Shown: in pieces, positions 37,229 to 46,251 of the stretch | Position numbering within the stretch: the first letter of the stretch is position 1 | How the letters are laid out: every line of letters begins with the position of its first letter | Source: Streptococcus orisratti DSM 15617 | Lineage (GTDB): Bacteria; Bacillota; Bacilli; Lactobacillales; Streptococcaceae | DNA length: 64,000 bases | Assembly (NCBI RefSeq): GCF_000380105.1 | Contig: NZ_KB904537.1 | Coordinates: 1-64,000 of the forward strand | Direction: 5' to 3' | Position numbers and translations under genes: made by a program | Notes under the pieces: model-generated | Seen by the model: only the letters and a program-made list of their open reading frames with translations | Databases searched by the model: none | What the model was told of the DNA's origin: nothing

Positions 37229-39415
37229 TTAGAGTTCAACTTTGGCAACAGCTGTTTTAGCAGCAAGTTTACCAGTTTTCTCTAGAGTAACTGATTTAAT
37301 ATTGGCAACGTTAGTGAATACCACAATAACAGAGGTTTCCTTACCAGCTGCTTTAACAGCATCAAAGTCTACAACTGCCAAAAGGTCTCCAGCTTGAACA
37401 CGCTGACCATCAGAAACTTTGGCTTCAAATGGTTTACCTTCTAAGTCAACCGTATCAAGTCCAATGTGTACCAAAACTTCCAAACCATCGTCTGTCAACA
37501 AGCCATAGGCGTGTTTTGTTGGGAATACAGTAGTTACGACACCAGTTACTGGAGCATAAACATTTCCATCTGTTGGTTCAACTGCAAAGCCATCTCCCAT
37601 CATTTTACCTGCAAAGACTGGATCTTTGACTTCAGTTACTGGAACAACTTGCCCATCAACAACTGAGATAACTTCTTCTGTAACACCCTTAAAGCTTACT
37701 TTATCATCACTTTTAGCATCATCCGCTGAAAAATCAACAACCGGAATTTCTGCACCTGAATCAAGTAAATCTTGAATATCAGATTTTAGAATGTCAGCTT
37801 TTGGCCCGTAAACAGCTTGAACACCAGAGTCTTTGAGAATCAACCCCATAGCGCCAGCTTTTTTCCAATTATCTTCAGAACCAACAGCATCTAGGTTCTT
37901 AACAGTGACACGAAGGCGTGTCATACAAGCATCAACGTCAGTAATATTAGCTTTACCACCAAGAAGATTGATGATTTGAACAACTTGTGAGTTAGCATCA
38001 GCAGTTTCTCCTGTTGATCCTGCTGCATTTGCATCTCCACCATCAAGATCTTCGTAGTTACCATTACGACCTGGAGTTGCAAAATTGAATTTCTTAATCA
38101 TAAAGTCAGCGATGAAGTACATCACAACACCTGACAAGATACATACAATAACAAATGTGATAAGGTCTCCACCAAGACCTGCTTTAAGTGCCATTGGTGT
38201 ACGAGTGAGCAATTCAATATTACCAAATGAGTGAAGACGAAGGTGAACTAGATCTGCAAGAGCAAATGTAATCCCTTGAACAACTGCATAAACAGCGTAA
38301 AGTGGCATTGCAACGAACATGAACATAAACTCAATAGGTTCAGTTACACCAGTCAAGAAAGTAGCTGCAGCTGTTGAGATAAACATACCTGTGTATTTAT
38401 GTCTCTTATCAGCATCAACATTACGGTACATAGCATAAGCAAGTCCCATAAGTGTACCTGTAGAACCAATCATTTGACCAACTTTGAAACGAGCTGGTGT
38501 AACATTTGCCAACAAATCATTGTAAGCTGATGCATTTGAACCTTTGAGGTTGATAAGGTCTGTCACCCAAGCCAACCAAAGTGGGTCTTGACCAAATACT
38601 TGAGTACCCTTTTGAGCTCCTGTCAAAATTTCATAAGTACCACCAAGTGATGTATAATTCATTGGAATTGTCAACATATGGTGAAGACCAAATGGAAGAA
38701 GCAGACGTTCTAGTGTACCATATACAAACGGAGCAAAGAATGGTGCTGTATCTTGTGAAGAGGCAATCCATTTACCAAAGCCATTGATTCCTGATTGGAT
38801 AACAGGCCAGAAGAAAGCCAAAATAATAGCCACAATCGCTGAACGAAAAAGAACAACAAATGGAACGAAGCGTTTACCATTGAAGAATGAAAGGACATCA
38901 GGAAGCTTACGGTAGTTGTAGTATTTGTTATAAGCTGTCGCACCAACAAAACCAGCGATAATACCTACAAATACACCCATGTTAAGTGCTGGGTATTCAA
39001 GAACACTTGTGAAATAGTCAGCAACGACCATTTTTGTTCCTAAGAAACTAGTTACAACTGCTTTTGAATCTGATAACATTTCGCTTGAAATGCCATAAAT
39101 ACTACCAGTGATACGGTTAAGCAAGACGAATGATAGTCCTGCTGCGAAGGCACCTCCAGCACGTTCCTTAGCCCAGCTACCACCAATAGCAAGAGCAAAG
39201 AGCAAGTGAAGATTTCCAATAACTGCCCAACCAATCTGTGCAACTACATTTCCGATAGTTGCTAAAAGAGTAGAGTTTTGGTTAATCAAGGGAATAGAGT
39301 TACCAATGGAAATCATTAAACCTGCCGCAGGCATTACGGCAATAACGACCATCAAACATTTCCCGAATTTTTGCCAAAATTCGAAACTTGTTAAGTTCTT
39401 AAACGCCTTCTTCAT
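37229..39415 (-). CDS. ptsG: Glucose/maltose-type PTS transporter EIICBA
   Basis: A 728-residue fused PTS permease, from the ATG at 39415 with AAGGAGATGTCTC before it. Domains in order: EIIC with about ten membrane segments (residues 1-460, including GVTEPIEFMFMFVAMPLYAVYA); EIIB with the phosphocysteine in VDACMTRLRV (about 500); linker; EIIA of the glucose family with the phosphohistidine in LEVLVHIGLDTV (about 650). In oral streptococci the equivalent protein (MalT/PtsG) takes up maltose and glucose. A MalR-type palindrome on the promoter argues for maltose. The sugar cannot be fixed from sequence alone. Confidence 0.9.
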   Translation of the reverse strand: MKKAFKNLTSFEFWQKFGKCLMVVIAVMPAAGLMISIGNSIPLINQNSTLLATIGNVVAQIGWAVIGNLHLLFALAIGGSWAKERAGGAFAAGLSFVLLNRITGSIYGISSEMLSDSKAVVTSFLGTKMVVADYFTSVLEYPALNMGVFVGIIAGFVGATAYNKYYNYRKLPDVLSFFNGKRFVPFVVLFRSAIVAIILAFFWPVIQSGINGFGKWIASSQDTAPFFAPFVYGTLERLLLPFGLHHMLTIPMNYTSLGGTYEILTGAQKGTQVFGQDPLWLAWVTDLINLKGSNASAYNDLLANVTPARFKVGQMIGSTGTLMGLAYAMYRNVDADKRHKYTGMFISTAAATFLTGVTEPIEFMFMFVAMPLYAVYAVVQGITFALADLVHLRLHSFGNIELLTRTPMALKAGLGGDLITFVIVCILSGVVMYFIADFMIKKFNFATPGRNGNYEDLDGGDANAAGSTGETADANSQVVQIINLLGGKANITDVDACMTRLRVTVKNLDAVGSEDNWKKAGAMGLILKDSGVQAVYGPKADILKSDIQDLLDSGAEIPVVDFSADDAKSDDKVSFKGVTEEVISVVDGQVVPVTEVKDPVFAGKMMGDGFAVEPTDGNVYAPVTGVVTTVFPTKHAYGLLTDDGLEVLVHIGLDTVDLEGKPFEAKVSDGQRVQAGDLLAVVDFDAVKAAGKETSVIVVFTNVANIKSVTLEKTGKLAAKTAVAKVEL

Positions 39416-39439
39416 GAGACATCTCCTTAATGTTTTATT

Positions 39440-39494
39440 ACGCAAACGTTTGCGTTTTGTATTTTTATTATATCACTTATTTTTGATTTGTAAA
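39440..39494 (-). promoter_or_regulatory. PTS promoter with overlapping MalR-like operator
   Basis: On the minus strand TTTACA (39494-39489) and TATAAT (39472-39467) are 16 bases apart. The perfect 16-bp palindrome ACGCAAACGTTTGCGT (39440-39455) covers the region just behind the -10 box, where a bound repressor would block initiation. CGCAAACGTTTGCG is the known operator shape for streptococcal MalR. Confidence 0.8.
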
Positions 39495-39642
39495 GCGGTT
39501 TCTAAAAATTTTTTAAGCATTTAGAAAATTGATTCTTCTGAATATGATAGTTTTTTCTTATCGAGTTGATAGAAAATTCATATTATTCATGTTATTTACC
39601 GTGTGCTAAAATAGTCACAAATTTAGTTAAAGGAGTAGTCAT

Positions 39643-40181
39643 GTGAACTGGGAATTTATTAGGCAATCTATCCCTCTCTATCAAGAAGCCTTCTTACTGA
39701 CATTAATTATCGCTTTTGGGGGAGTCCTAGGAGCCTTCTTTGTTGGACTCCTAGTTAGTGTTATCAGGCATTATCGAATCCCTATTTTGCAACAACTCTC
39801 CACTATTTACATTGAGTTTTCTCGCAATACGCCGCTTCTTATCCAATTATTTTTTCTCTACTTCGGTTTTCCAAGATTGGGAATTATTCTCTCCTCTCGA
39901 CCTGCGCCATCATTGGTTTAATTTTTCTTGGAGGCCCTTATATGGCTGAGTCTTTTCGAAGCGGTTTTGAAGCTGTTCCCTCCTCCCAGATAGAACTAGC
40001 TACCTCTATAGGCCTATCTCCGCTACAAAGTTTTCGCTATGTCATTTTACCACAAGCCTTAGCTATTTCTCTTCCCTCCTTTAGCGCCAATATTATCTTC
40101 CTCCTGAAGGAAACTTCCGTTTTTTCCGCTGTTGCTTTGGCAGACTTGATGTATGTCGCAAAGTTGACTCATTTCAACTAA
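39643..40181 (+). pseudogene. Broken amino acid ABC transporter permease
   Basis: The start (GTG at 39643, AAAGGAG upstream) gives a typical His/Glu/Gln-permease N-terminus with NTPLLIQLFFLYFGFPRLGI. A frameshift near 39900 moves the frame, after which TCAIIGLIFLGG, MAESFRSGFEAVPSSQIELATSIGLS (the ATPase-contact EAA loop) and LKETSVFSAVALADLMYVAK follow. The frame then ends in THFN* where intact permeases continue for about 40 residues. Two lesions, and no ATPase or binding-protein gene nearby, mark it as a remnant. Confidence 0.88.
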
Positions 40182-40314
40182 CTCAATAAATCCAACGCTA
40201 AACCTCTCTCAATAGATACTTGTGATGCTAATTCATCTTATAATAGGTCAAGTTATATTCACTCCTACTCTCATTGAAAGAAACAACAGAAGTTGTTCTT
40301 TATTATAGATATTA

Positions 40315-40351
40315 AAAAAGCATGACTGATTCAAAATTAGTCATGCTTTTT
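40315..40351. terminator. Bidirectional terminator between permease remnant and malR
   Basis: A 13-bp perfect stem AAAAAGCATGACT/AGTCATGCTTTTT with an 11-base loop; A and T runs flank both sides. Confidence 0.85.
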
Positions 40352-40352
40352 C

Positions 40353-41381
40353 TTAATTTGTTTTAACTGTTAAACTAGGCGTTGACTCACGTTCAATAAT
40401 TTTGTGAGGAATGATAAGTGTTTGGTTCTGCGAATTTTCCGCCTGTCCCAGTAAAACTGTTGCTGCTTTTTCTCCCAATTCATATGGAAAAATATCAACC
40501 GATGTTAACGCTGGGCTAGCAATTTTCGTGATCAAAGAATTATTAAATCCAAAAATGGCATAGCGATCAGGAGCAACATCTATTATTTTAAATAAACGTT
40601 GCAGACGAATAGCTTGAATATCATCACAGGCAATAAACGCTTGAACCTCAGGGTGGTCTGCTAAGAAGCTCTGCAATTTTGCTACATTTGCCTCATCATT
40701 TGTCCGTGATAGGTGTAAACTATAGTCTGTGAGTTGTTTTTGCGTGGCATAGGTGCGATAACCTTCATAGCGGTCAGACTGTACAAGTTCCTGCATATCT
40801 GTGTAAGCATAAACAATATGCCGATACCCTTTTTCCCATAAAAATTTCGTTGCATCTTGACTTGCTTGATAGTTATTATTATCAACATAGTGAATATTGG
40901 GTGATGGCGCATCATAAGCTTGCCCTACCACCACACTGGACACCTTTCGCTGTTTTTTTACCGCTGTAAATATCGGATCCCCTTTTTTGGAATAAAGAAA
41001 AATAATTTTGTCTATATTCCCACTACGAATTAGCGTTTGAGTATTTTTTTCAAGTTCCCTATCACTGCGACCAGTAGCAAGACTGACCATATAATCATTT
41101 TGGCTACAAACACTAGAGATACCTTGGATAATTTGCATGAAGAAAGGATTATCTCCCAGAGAATCTTGATTTTCTCTCACTGGAAGAACAATACCAATAG
41201 TGTTAGTTTTGCGATTAACCAAATTTTGTGCTGAAAAATTTGGCGAATAATCCAATTCCGCCATTGCCTGACGAACACGCTCCTTGGTCGCTTCGCTTAT
41301 AATGGAACTGTCATGCATAGCTCTGGATGCTGTAGATGTTGACACTCCCGCCAACTTTGCCACATCTTTAATTGTTACCAT
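40353..41381 (-). CDS. malR: LacI family repressor, MalR-like
   Basis: A 342-residue regulator with an N-terminal LacI helix-turn-helix (VTIKDVAKLAGVSTSTASRAMHDSSIISEAT, residues 2-32) and the hinge helix LVNRKTNTIGIVLP. A periplasmic-binding-type effector domain includes NPFFMQIIQGISSVCSQNDYMVSLATG. The NPFF..I..GIS and IATGK-like blocks match streptococcal MalR. The palindrome at the nearby PTS promoter (39440-39455) is the expected binding site. No copy of that palindrome stands before the regulator itself or before the amylase operon. Control of starch genes by this protein is therefore not supported by what is seen here. Confidence 0.82.
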   Translation of the reverse strand: MVTIKDVAKLAGVSTSTASRAMHDSSIISEATKERVRQAMAELDYSPNFSAQNLVNRKTNTIGIVLPVRENQDSLGDNPFFMQIIQGISSVCSQNDYMVSLATGRSDRELEKNTQTLIRSGNIDKIIFLYSKKGDPIFTAVKKQRKVSSVVVGQAYDAPSPNIHYVDNNNYQASQDATKFLWEKGYRHIVYAYTDMQELVQSDRYEGYRTYATQKQLTDYSLHLSRTNDEANVAKLQSFLADHPEVQAFIACDDIQAIRLQRLFKIIDVAPDRYAIFGFNNSLITKIASPALTSVDIFPYELGEKAATVLLGQAENSQNQTLIIPHKIIERESTPSLTVKTN

Positions 41382-41476
41382 AAATCTTCTTTCTATTTTC
41401 TAGTAGTTATAGGATAGTCATTTTTCTGCCACCTGTCAAGGGAAAGAAGAAACGAGAAAAATAATTCACCTAAATA

Positions 41477-41505
41477 TTGACAGTTTTATATAAAAGTGAT
41501 ATACT
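41477..41505 (+). promoter_or_regulatory. Consensus promoter of the membrane/XRE operon
   Basis: TTGACA (41477-41482) and TATACT (41500-41505) are separated by exactly 17 bases; the first gene starts at 41567. Confidence 0.85.
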
Positions 41506-41566
41506 TATAACAGAAAAAGTTAGAAATAACTAACATTTGGTCTATCGTAGAAAGAAGGGATGACTT

Positions 41567-41968
41567 ATGAAAAAACATCTTTACAAACACTTACCATTTG
41601 CAATTCTTATTCCTCAGCTATTTGTCATCTGGCTCTTCTCGGCTGACTCTAACCCTGTTTGGGTTAAACATGTCACCTTTGGCATCACAATTGCCTTGGT
41701 TATCATTATCTTCATAATTGTCAATACCATCAAATTTCCTGATAAACCTGCTAAGTCTAACATTAAAAAAATGCCTCAGCAAAAACAAGAATTTCGCTGG
41801 ACTTATTTGATACCAAGTTTGTCTATTATCCCAATTTTAATTGCTAGTGTCATGACCAGCTCAAATCCTATTAGTTTCATGTTTGCTATTTTAGGAATCA
41901 CGTTTGGTTTGATAGCTGTCATTTTCGCAGCTACTGTTTGGCTTATGAAGCGTCACAAAAAAGCTTAG
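41567..41968 (+). CDS. Unrecognised membrane protein with repeated NPxW motif (1)
   Basis: A 133-residue protein with four hydrophobic segments (about residues 9-27, 35-55, 84-103 and 107-127). It contains SNPVWVKHVTFGI after the first segment, and the similar SSNPISFMFAILGI later, suggesting an internal duplication of a two-helix unit. The same motif occurs twice in the next gene. I do not recognise a family. It is the first gene of a four-gene operon ending in an XRE regulator and a zinc-ribbon protein, so a regulated membrane function is likely; its nature is unknown. Confidence 0.7.
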   Translation: MKKHLYKHLPFAILIPQLFVIWLFSADSNPVWVKHVTFGITIALVIIIFIIVNTIKFPDKPAKSNIKKMPQQKQEFRWTYLIPSLSIIPILIASVMTSSNPISFMFAILGITFGLIAVIFAATVWLMKRHKKA

Positions 41969-41983
41969 AAAGGTTACTTACTA

Positions 41984-42553
41984 ATGAAAAATAAAAAATG
42001 GCTCTACATTTCCTGGCTTCCTTTGATGTTACTTTTGTGGTTTCTATCGCCACAAAGTCATCCCACTTGGATAAAATCTATTACTTTCATTATCGTGTTA
42101 CTGGTTCAAGCTGGCATTCTTTGGTTCTTTCGTAAAGAAGCTTTTCAAGCCCCAGAAAACCGCTATTTTGGACTAACTGAAAAACTCTACACGGTCACGC
42201 TCTTTGCAGCCATGGGCATCTACACAAAAGGTATTTGGACCCTTACTCCAAATAGCAATCCTATCTGGATAAAGCATGTCATTTTGGGCTTGGGCTTACT
42301 GATTTTAGTTATTTTCTTCGTCTACTTTGCTTTCAAAAAAGTAGACGAAAAACCTGATGAACGCTTTTATGCTGACTTAGCTAAAGCTGCTTGCCTGACC
42401 TTGACCTTAATGTTAGCTTGTTTGATGATTTTGAGCGTCATCACCTTCTTTTTCCCATTTACTCTGACAGCTGGGATGGTTTTAATTTTCGGCGCAGTGA
42501 TGATTTTAGTCTTTGATATTGCTTTCTTCCTCTTTGAGAAAAGAGGTGCTTAA
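41984..42553 (+). CDS. Unrecognised membrane protein with repeated NPxW motif (2)
   Basis: A 189-residue protein with six hydrophobic segments. Two motif copies are visible: SHPTWIKSITFII near residue 24 and SNPIWIKHVILGL near residue 91. Both match the motif of the upstream protein, so the two genes probably arose by duplication and extension of one helical-hairpin unit. It starts 15 bases after the upstream stop and ends one base before the XRE gene. Function unknown; no transporter or enzyme signature is visible. Confidence 0.7.
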   Translation: MKNKKWLYISWLPLMLLLWFLSPQSHPTWIKSITFIIVLLVQAGILWFFRKEAFQAPENRYFGLTEKLYTVTLFAAMGIYTKGIWTLTPNSNPIWIKHVILGLGLLILVIFFVYFAFKKVDEKPDERFYADLAKAACLTLTLMLACLMILSVITFFFPFTLTAGMVLIFGAVMILVFDIAFFLFEKRGA

Positions 42554-42554
42554 G

Positions 42555-42770
42555 ATGGCTAATATTGTCACTAATCTCAAAGAACTGCGGAAAGCCAAAA
42601 AAATGAGCCAACAGGAACTGGCGCAATTAGTCGGTGTCCGCAGAGAAACTATTGTTCACCTAGAAAACAACCGTTACAACCCATCGCTTGAAATGGCACT
42701 GAAAATCGCAGAGATTTTCCAGCTGCCTGTGGAAGATATTTTTCAACTGAATAAGGAGGAAGGCTCATGA
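42555..42770 (+). CDS. Small XRE-type transcriptional regulator
   Basis: A 71-residue protein consisting of a single helix-turn-helix domain: LKELRKAKKMSQQELAQLVGVRRETIVHLENNRYNPSLEMALKIAEIF. It is of the short YozG/Cro group that often partners with membrane proteins. The ATG at 42555 is preceded by AGAGG at a suitable distance and follows the membrane gene's stop by one base. It overlaps the zinc-ribbon gene by 4 bases (ATGA). Autoregulation of the operon is likely from layout. Confidence 0.88.
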   Translation: MANIVTNLKELRKAKKMSQQELAQLVGVRRETIVHLENNRYNPSLEMALKIAEIFQLPVEDIFQLNKEEGS

Positions 42771-42955
42771 AAACACAAACTTGCCCTTACTGTGGGGAAA
42801 CTCAATTTGTGACAGCTAAGCAAAATAAAGGTTATGCTGGTATCTCACGTTCAGGTAGCGCTACTAGTCTAGGTCAATCGATCTGCCTAGAAATCTGCAA
42901 AAACTGTGGAACAGTTGTTCGATTTTTTGTCGAACATCCTGAAAAATTAAGTTAA
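42767..42955 (+). CDS. Small zinc-ribbon protein
   Basis: A 62-residue protein with two CxxC knuckles, CPYC (residues 6-9) and CKNC (about 44-47), separated by a Gly/Ser-rich stretch. This is a classic zinc ribbon. It is coupled to the XRE gene by a 4-base overlap. Such proteins can bind nucleic acid or act in protein contacts; no specific family is recognised. A terminator follows directly. Confidence 0.75.
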   Translation: MKTQTCPYCGETQFVTAKQNKGYAGISRSGSATSLGQSICLEICKNCGTVVRFFVEHPEKLS

Positions 42956-42962
42956 GTTAAAC

Positions 42963-42995
42963 AAAGAAGCTGTTCATCACAACAGCTTCTTTTTT
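42963..42995. terminator. Bidirectional terminator between zinc-ribbon gene and rsmE
   Basis: AAAGAAGCTGTT pairs with AACAGCTTCTTT around a 6-base loop and ends in a T run; it also overlaps the end of rsmE on the other strand. Confidence 0.85.
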
Positions 42996-43737
42996 ACTTC
43001 ATCAATTCCAAGGCATAGCTAGTGCTCGATAAAGCGTATAGTGGTGCGGTTTCAGCGCGCATGATACGTGGTCCTAAACCTATTTTTAAACCACCTTTTG
43101 ATTCAAATGCTTCAATTTCTTCTGGCGAAATACCACCCTCTGGACCAAAGATGAAGAGAATTTTCTCTCCTGATTTCATTTGTGACAATTCACGCGCTAA
43201 AACAGCCGTCTCGCCCTCTTTTGCTGATTCTTCATAAGCAACGAAAATCTTGTCAAATTGCTCAAGTTCCGCTAGAAAAGCTGCTTTTTTCTCAAAGAGT
43301 TTAACTTGCGGGATGACATTGCGTTTAGATTGTTCAGCTGCACCTTGGGCGATTTTACTCAGTTTTTCTTCTTTTTTAGCTAATTTTTTACCGTCCCATT
43401 TGACCACAGACCAGTCAGCTGGAAATGCCAAGAGGGCTGACATGCCTAACTCCGTTGCCTTTTGGGCGACAAATTCGAGCTTATCTCCCTTTGGAAAGCC
43501 CATGGCAATGGTCACGGAAACAGGCAATTCAACATTGCTATCCTGTTCTTCAATGATTTCAAAACGGTGTTCAGCACTATCAATGACTTTTGCCAAACGC
43601 TTCGCATGGTCATCAAAGACAAGAATAACTTCGTCGTCTTCTGCCAAACGCATGACGTTGAACATATGCCTAATCGTATCTTTATCTGTGATTGTAACGA
43701 CATCTTGAGCTTGCCCGGCTACAAAATACTGCTGCAT
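42994..43737 (-). CDS. rsmE: 16S rRNA m3U1498 methyltransferase RsmE
   Basis: A 247-residue SPOUT methyltransferase with the N-terminal PUA-like domain (DTIRHMFNVMRLAEDDEV) and the knotted C-terminal SAM site, IFGPEGGISPEEIEAF and LGPRIMRAETAPLYALS. It methylates U1498 of 16S rRNA. It directly follows prmA with no intergenic base, the usual prmA-rsmE order, so it is translated from the same message. Confidence 0.95.
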   Translation of the reverse strand: MQQYFVAGQAQDVVTITDKDTIRHMFNVMRLAEDDEVILVFDDHAKRLAKVIDSAEHRFEIIEEQDSNVELPVSVTIAMGFPKGDKLEFVAQKATELGMSALLAFPADWSVVKWDGKKLAKKEEKLSKIAQGAAEQSKRNVIPQVKLFEKKAAFLAELEQFDKIFVAYEESAKEGETAVLARELSQMKSGEKILFIFGPEGGISPEEIEAFESKGGLKIGLGPRIMRAETAPLYALSSTSYALELMK

Positions 43738-44691
43738 CTAGCCTCCTATTATACCTGAAATATCATCTGTCTTCTTAAACACCAAAGCATTCCACTCTCC
43801 CTGAACCATGTGGGTCTCAAGGAAAAAGCCTGCGCTATAAGCTGCTTCAAGCACCATATCCAACTTCTCACTAATGATACCTGACATGATAAGATAACCT
43901 TCATCCTTGACAAGACGATAAGCATCTTCTGTCATATTGACCAAAATGTCCGCAAGGATATTTGCCACGATAACGTCTGCTTGAATGTCAACACCTTGCA
44001 AAAGATTTCCCGTAGCCACGTGGATATTTTCAGTATTAGCATTCAACTCAATATTTTCTTGTGCCACGCGCACAGCTACTTCATCAAGGTCATAAGCGTA
44101 AATGTCTTTTGCCCCGAGTAGTGAACTTGCAATCGAAAGCACACCTGAACCAGTACCGACATCAAGGACCGTTTCACCGCCACGAAGTACTTGTTCAAGT
44201 GCAAAAAGACTCATTTTTGTGGTTGGGTGAGTTCCTGTACCAAATGCCATACCAGGGTCGAGGCGAATTGTCTTCTCACCCTCGCTAGCCTCATAATCGG
44301 TCCAGCTAGGCACAATGGTCAAATCATGCGTGATACGGGCTGGCTCATAGTATTTCTTCCAATTCTCAGCCCAGTCCTCCTCCGCCAGTTCCTGACTTTC
44401 TAGGCTGACCTGACCCGTTTCCAAACCAAAGCCCGTCAAATCCGCCAGGCGAGTTGCCAAATCTGCCTTGATTTCCTCTATATCCAAAGTATCAGGATAA
44501 TAGGCCGTAATCGCAATCATATCCGACTGCTCCACCTCGGGATAGAGTTCACCGAAGCGATCCTCCTGTCCCACATAATCAGCCGAGTCGCTAATAGCCA
44601 CCCCCTGACTGCCCGTTTCAATCATGAGATTTGAAACTGCCTCTTCTGCATCACGATGCACGTGAATCGTTAATTCTTGCCATGAGTTCAT
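43738..44691 (-). CDS. prmA: Ribosomal protein L11 methyltransferase
   Basis: A 317-residue enzyme trimethylating L11. The N-terminal substrate-binding domain ([22 protein letters not shown]) is followed by a Rossmann methyltransferase domain with [15 protein letters not shown] and [15 protein letters not shown] (SAM loop, about residues 178-192) and [10 protein letters not shown] (catalytic NxL-type motif). Length and motif order are standard. First gene of a prmA-rsmE pair. Confidence 0.96.
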   Translation of the reverse strand: MNSWQELTIHVHRDAEEAVSNLMIETGSQGVAISDSADYVGQEDRFGELYPEVEQSDMIAITAYYPDTLDIEEIKADLATRLADLTGFGLETGQVSLESQELAEEDWAENWKKYYEPARITHDLTIVPSWTDYEASEGEKTIRLDPGMAFGTGTHPTTKMSLFALEQVLRGGETVLDVGTGSGVLSIASSLLGAKDIYAYDLDEVAVRVAQENIELNANTENIHVATGNLLQGVDIQADVIVANILADILVNMTEDAYRLVKDEGYLIMSGIISEKLDMVLEAAYSAGFFLETHMVQGEWNALVFKKTDDISGIIGG

Positions 44692-44699
44692 ATGTCTTC

Positions 44700-45728
44700 C
44701 TATTCTATTTCAACTAAATTAAAAATACTTTTACCAATAACAGTAATAATATTTTGCCTCAATTTCTGTTCTAACTCCGAGTCAATACCGCAATTATTAA
44801 CAAACCTATCTTCAAAAAATTTATATAGTCGTTTCACTCGAATTGGATTTCCTGCATCAAAATTTTCAACATAATGGTAAATAATTATAGGGACACCACG
44901 TTCTATTGAGCGTTTTGCCACTTTATCCCAAAGATAGCTATCTGTCTCGCCTAAGGATGCTCCATAGATAATAAGAATATCTGAATTTTTGATAATTTGT
45001 TCGTTTCTAATGTCTAGGTTCTCACGAACTCCAGAGAGACTCAAATTTTTAATTAAAAATTCGCTCTGTTCCTCAGAAAATTCATCCGATATTTGTCCCG
45101 AATTACTGACACCAAGAATTGTGTTCAATTCCAAACTTCCATGGCAGTGAATCGGTCTCCTCACGATAAAATTATACGTTGAATTTGAATTAGAACGATA
45201 ATTGTTTCTGTATGTATCCGTCGACTTTTCAAATAATTTATCTAATACATTGGTATAATTTAACGTCACTAAATTAACAATATCATGTTCAAACTTATTT
45301 TCATTAAAAATTTTAGTGACTAGTGGCTGATTTAGTTTAGGTAAATCGCTAATTAAGCGATTGAATGTCTCGCCGAAATCAATAGTATTTTGCTCATATT
45401 CAAATGAATTCTGAACATCATTTAAATAAAATCGTAAGTCATCAATTACTTCAGACAAATCATTAATAAACTTTTCTTTTGTATCATTGGTTTTCGTAAT
45501 TTCAACATTTTTCTTGGTTAAGTTTCCGATTGCTAATTCAAAGTCTGACCAGTTCTCATAATCATTCACTTTATCCTTGAAAAGAGCTTCGTAAATAAAA
45601 TTGGAATAGTTTTCATTCTCTTTCTTTCTCTGATAAATTTCATTTTGAAATTCATAAAAATTTTTATACTTTGTTTTTAAGCCGTATTGTATATCTAATC
45701 CATTTCCAACAATATAAGTGATGTTCAT
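44700..45728 (-). CDS. AbiH-type abortive infection protein
   Basis: A 342-residue protein from the ATG at 45728 with TTTGGAGGA upstream. The N-terminus [27 protein letters not shown] is the hallmark of the AbiH family of lactococcal phage-resistance proteins. A later [14 protein letters not shown] and CHGSLE block, and [18 protein letters not shown] near the C-terminus, also fit. AbiH causes infected cells to die or fail before phage release; its biochemistry is not established. The gene is visibly richer in A+T than prmA and sits beside a type I toxin-antitoxin module, which suggests acquired defence DNA between core genes. Confidence 0.85.
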   Translation of the reverse strand: MNITYIVGNGLDIQYGLKTKYKNFYEFQNEIYQRKKENENYSNFIYEALFKDKVNDYENWSDFELAIGNLTKKNVEITKTNDTKEKFINDLSEVIDDLRFYLNDVQNSFEYEQNTIDFGETFNRLISDLPKLNQPLVTKIFNENKFEHDIVNLVTLNYTNVLDKLFEKSTDTYRNNYRSNSNSTYNFIVRRPIHCHGSLELNTILGVSNSGQISDEFSEEQSEFLIKNLSLSGVRENLDIRNEQIIKNSDILIIYGASLGETDSYLWDKVAKRSIERGVPIIIYHYVENFDAGNPIRVKRLYKFFEDRFVNNCGIDSELEQKLRQNIITVIGKSIFNLVEIE

Positions 45729-45983
45729 TTTTCCTCCAAAGTATTTTCTCATCCATTATTTACAAATTGTATACAATTTTATTTAAAATTATTGTACCGA
45801 TTTCTAGCCTATTTTACAAGTTAATGTTACGCAATGGAACCATAATAATACTTTTTCGAAAATTTTCTAATCGCACTGCGAATAAACATGTGTAGGAAAG
45901 TTTGAGACGGTGGTTCCAAGTTTCTGAACGGAGGTGAGGCCCATGGAAGTGGACAGCAAATCTGCTAGAAAGGAGGAATGCTT

Positions 45984-46091
45984 TTGTCCGTAGCTGATGG
46001 ACTGATTGTCATGCTCACATTCGCAAGTCTACTTGTTGAAATGCTGAGCTTGATAATCGTCATCATTTTAGCTATTCGAGATAAAAAATAA
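45984..46091 (+). CDS. Small hydrophobic type I toxin (Hol_Tox/TxpA-like)
   Basis: A 35-residue peptide starting at TTG 45984: MSVADGLIVMLTFASLL, ending IRDKK. AGGAGG (45971-45976) is 7 bases upstream of the TTG but only one base from the ATG at 45978, so TTG is the better start. A single membrane-spanning helix with a charged tail, and the SVAD.L..MLTF start, match the putative holin-like toxins and the TxpA/BsrG group. The leader contains CGGTGGTTC (around 45910), repeated in the antisense RNA. The gene ends in a terminator shared with the opposing RNA. The plus-strand promoter is not clear. Confidence 0.82.
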   Translation: MSVADGLIVMLTFASLLVEMLSLIIVIILAIRDKK

Positions 46092-46195
46092 CCGTCAGCA
46101 AACTTTGACACAGTTCTGACGGTTATTTAATCTAACGAACTGAACCACCGTTTAGCGGTCCTACTGGGCGTTGAGCTGGAACTCAACGCCTTTTC
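46080..46195 (-). ncRNA. Antisense RNA antitoxin opposite the toxin 3' end
   Basis: A strong minus-strand promoter starts transcription near 46195. The ~110-nt RNA begins with a GGCGTTGAG/CTCAACGCC hairpin. It carries CGGTGGTTCAG, a direct repeat of the toxin leader's CGGTGGTTCC, and ends at the hairpin AATAACCGTCAG/CTGACGGTTATT that is also the toxin's terminator. Overlapping 3' ends plus a shared leader repeat are the arrangement of RatA/SR4- and Fst-type antitoxin RNAs. Existence of the RNA is inferred from promoter and structure. Confidence 0.72.
46087..46127. terminator. Shared terminator of toxin mRNA and antisense RNA
   Basis: A perfect 12-bp stem AATAACCGTCAG/CTGACGGTTATT, with a T-rich flank on both strands. 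Confidence 0.85.
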
Positions 46196-46202
46196 TATTT
46201 TT

Positions 46203-46231
46203 ATAATAGCAAAAGTTTCACCCACAGTCAA
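46203..46231 (-). promoter_or_regulatory. Promoter of the antisense RNA
   Basis: On the minus strand TTGACT (46231-46226) and TATTAT (46208-46203) are separated by exactly 17 bases. Confidence 0.8.
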
Positions 46232-46251
46232 GCAAGAGAGGAAACGGAATG

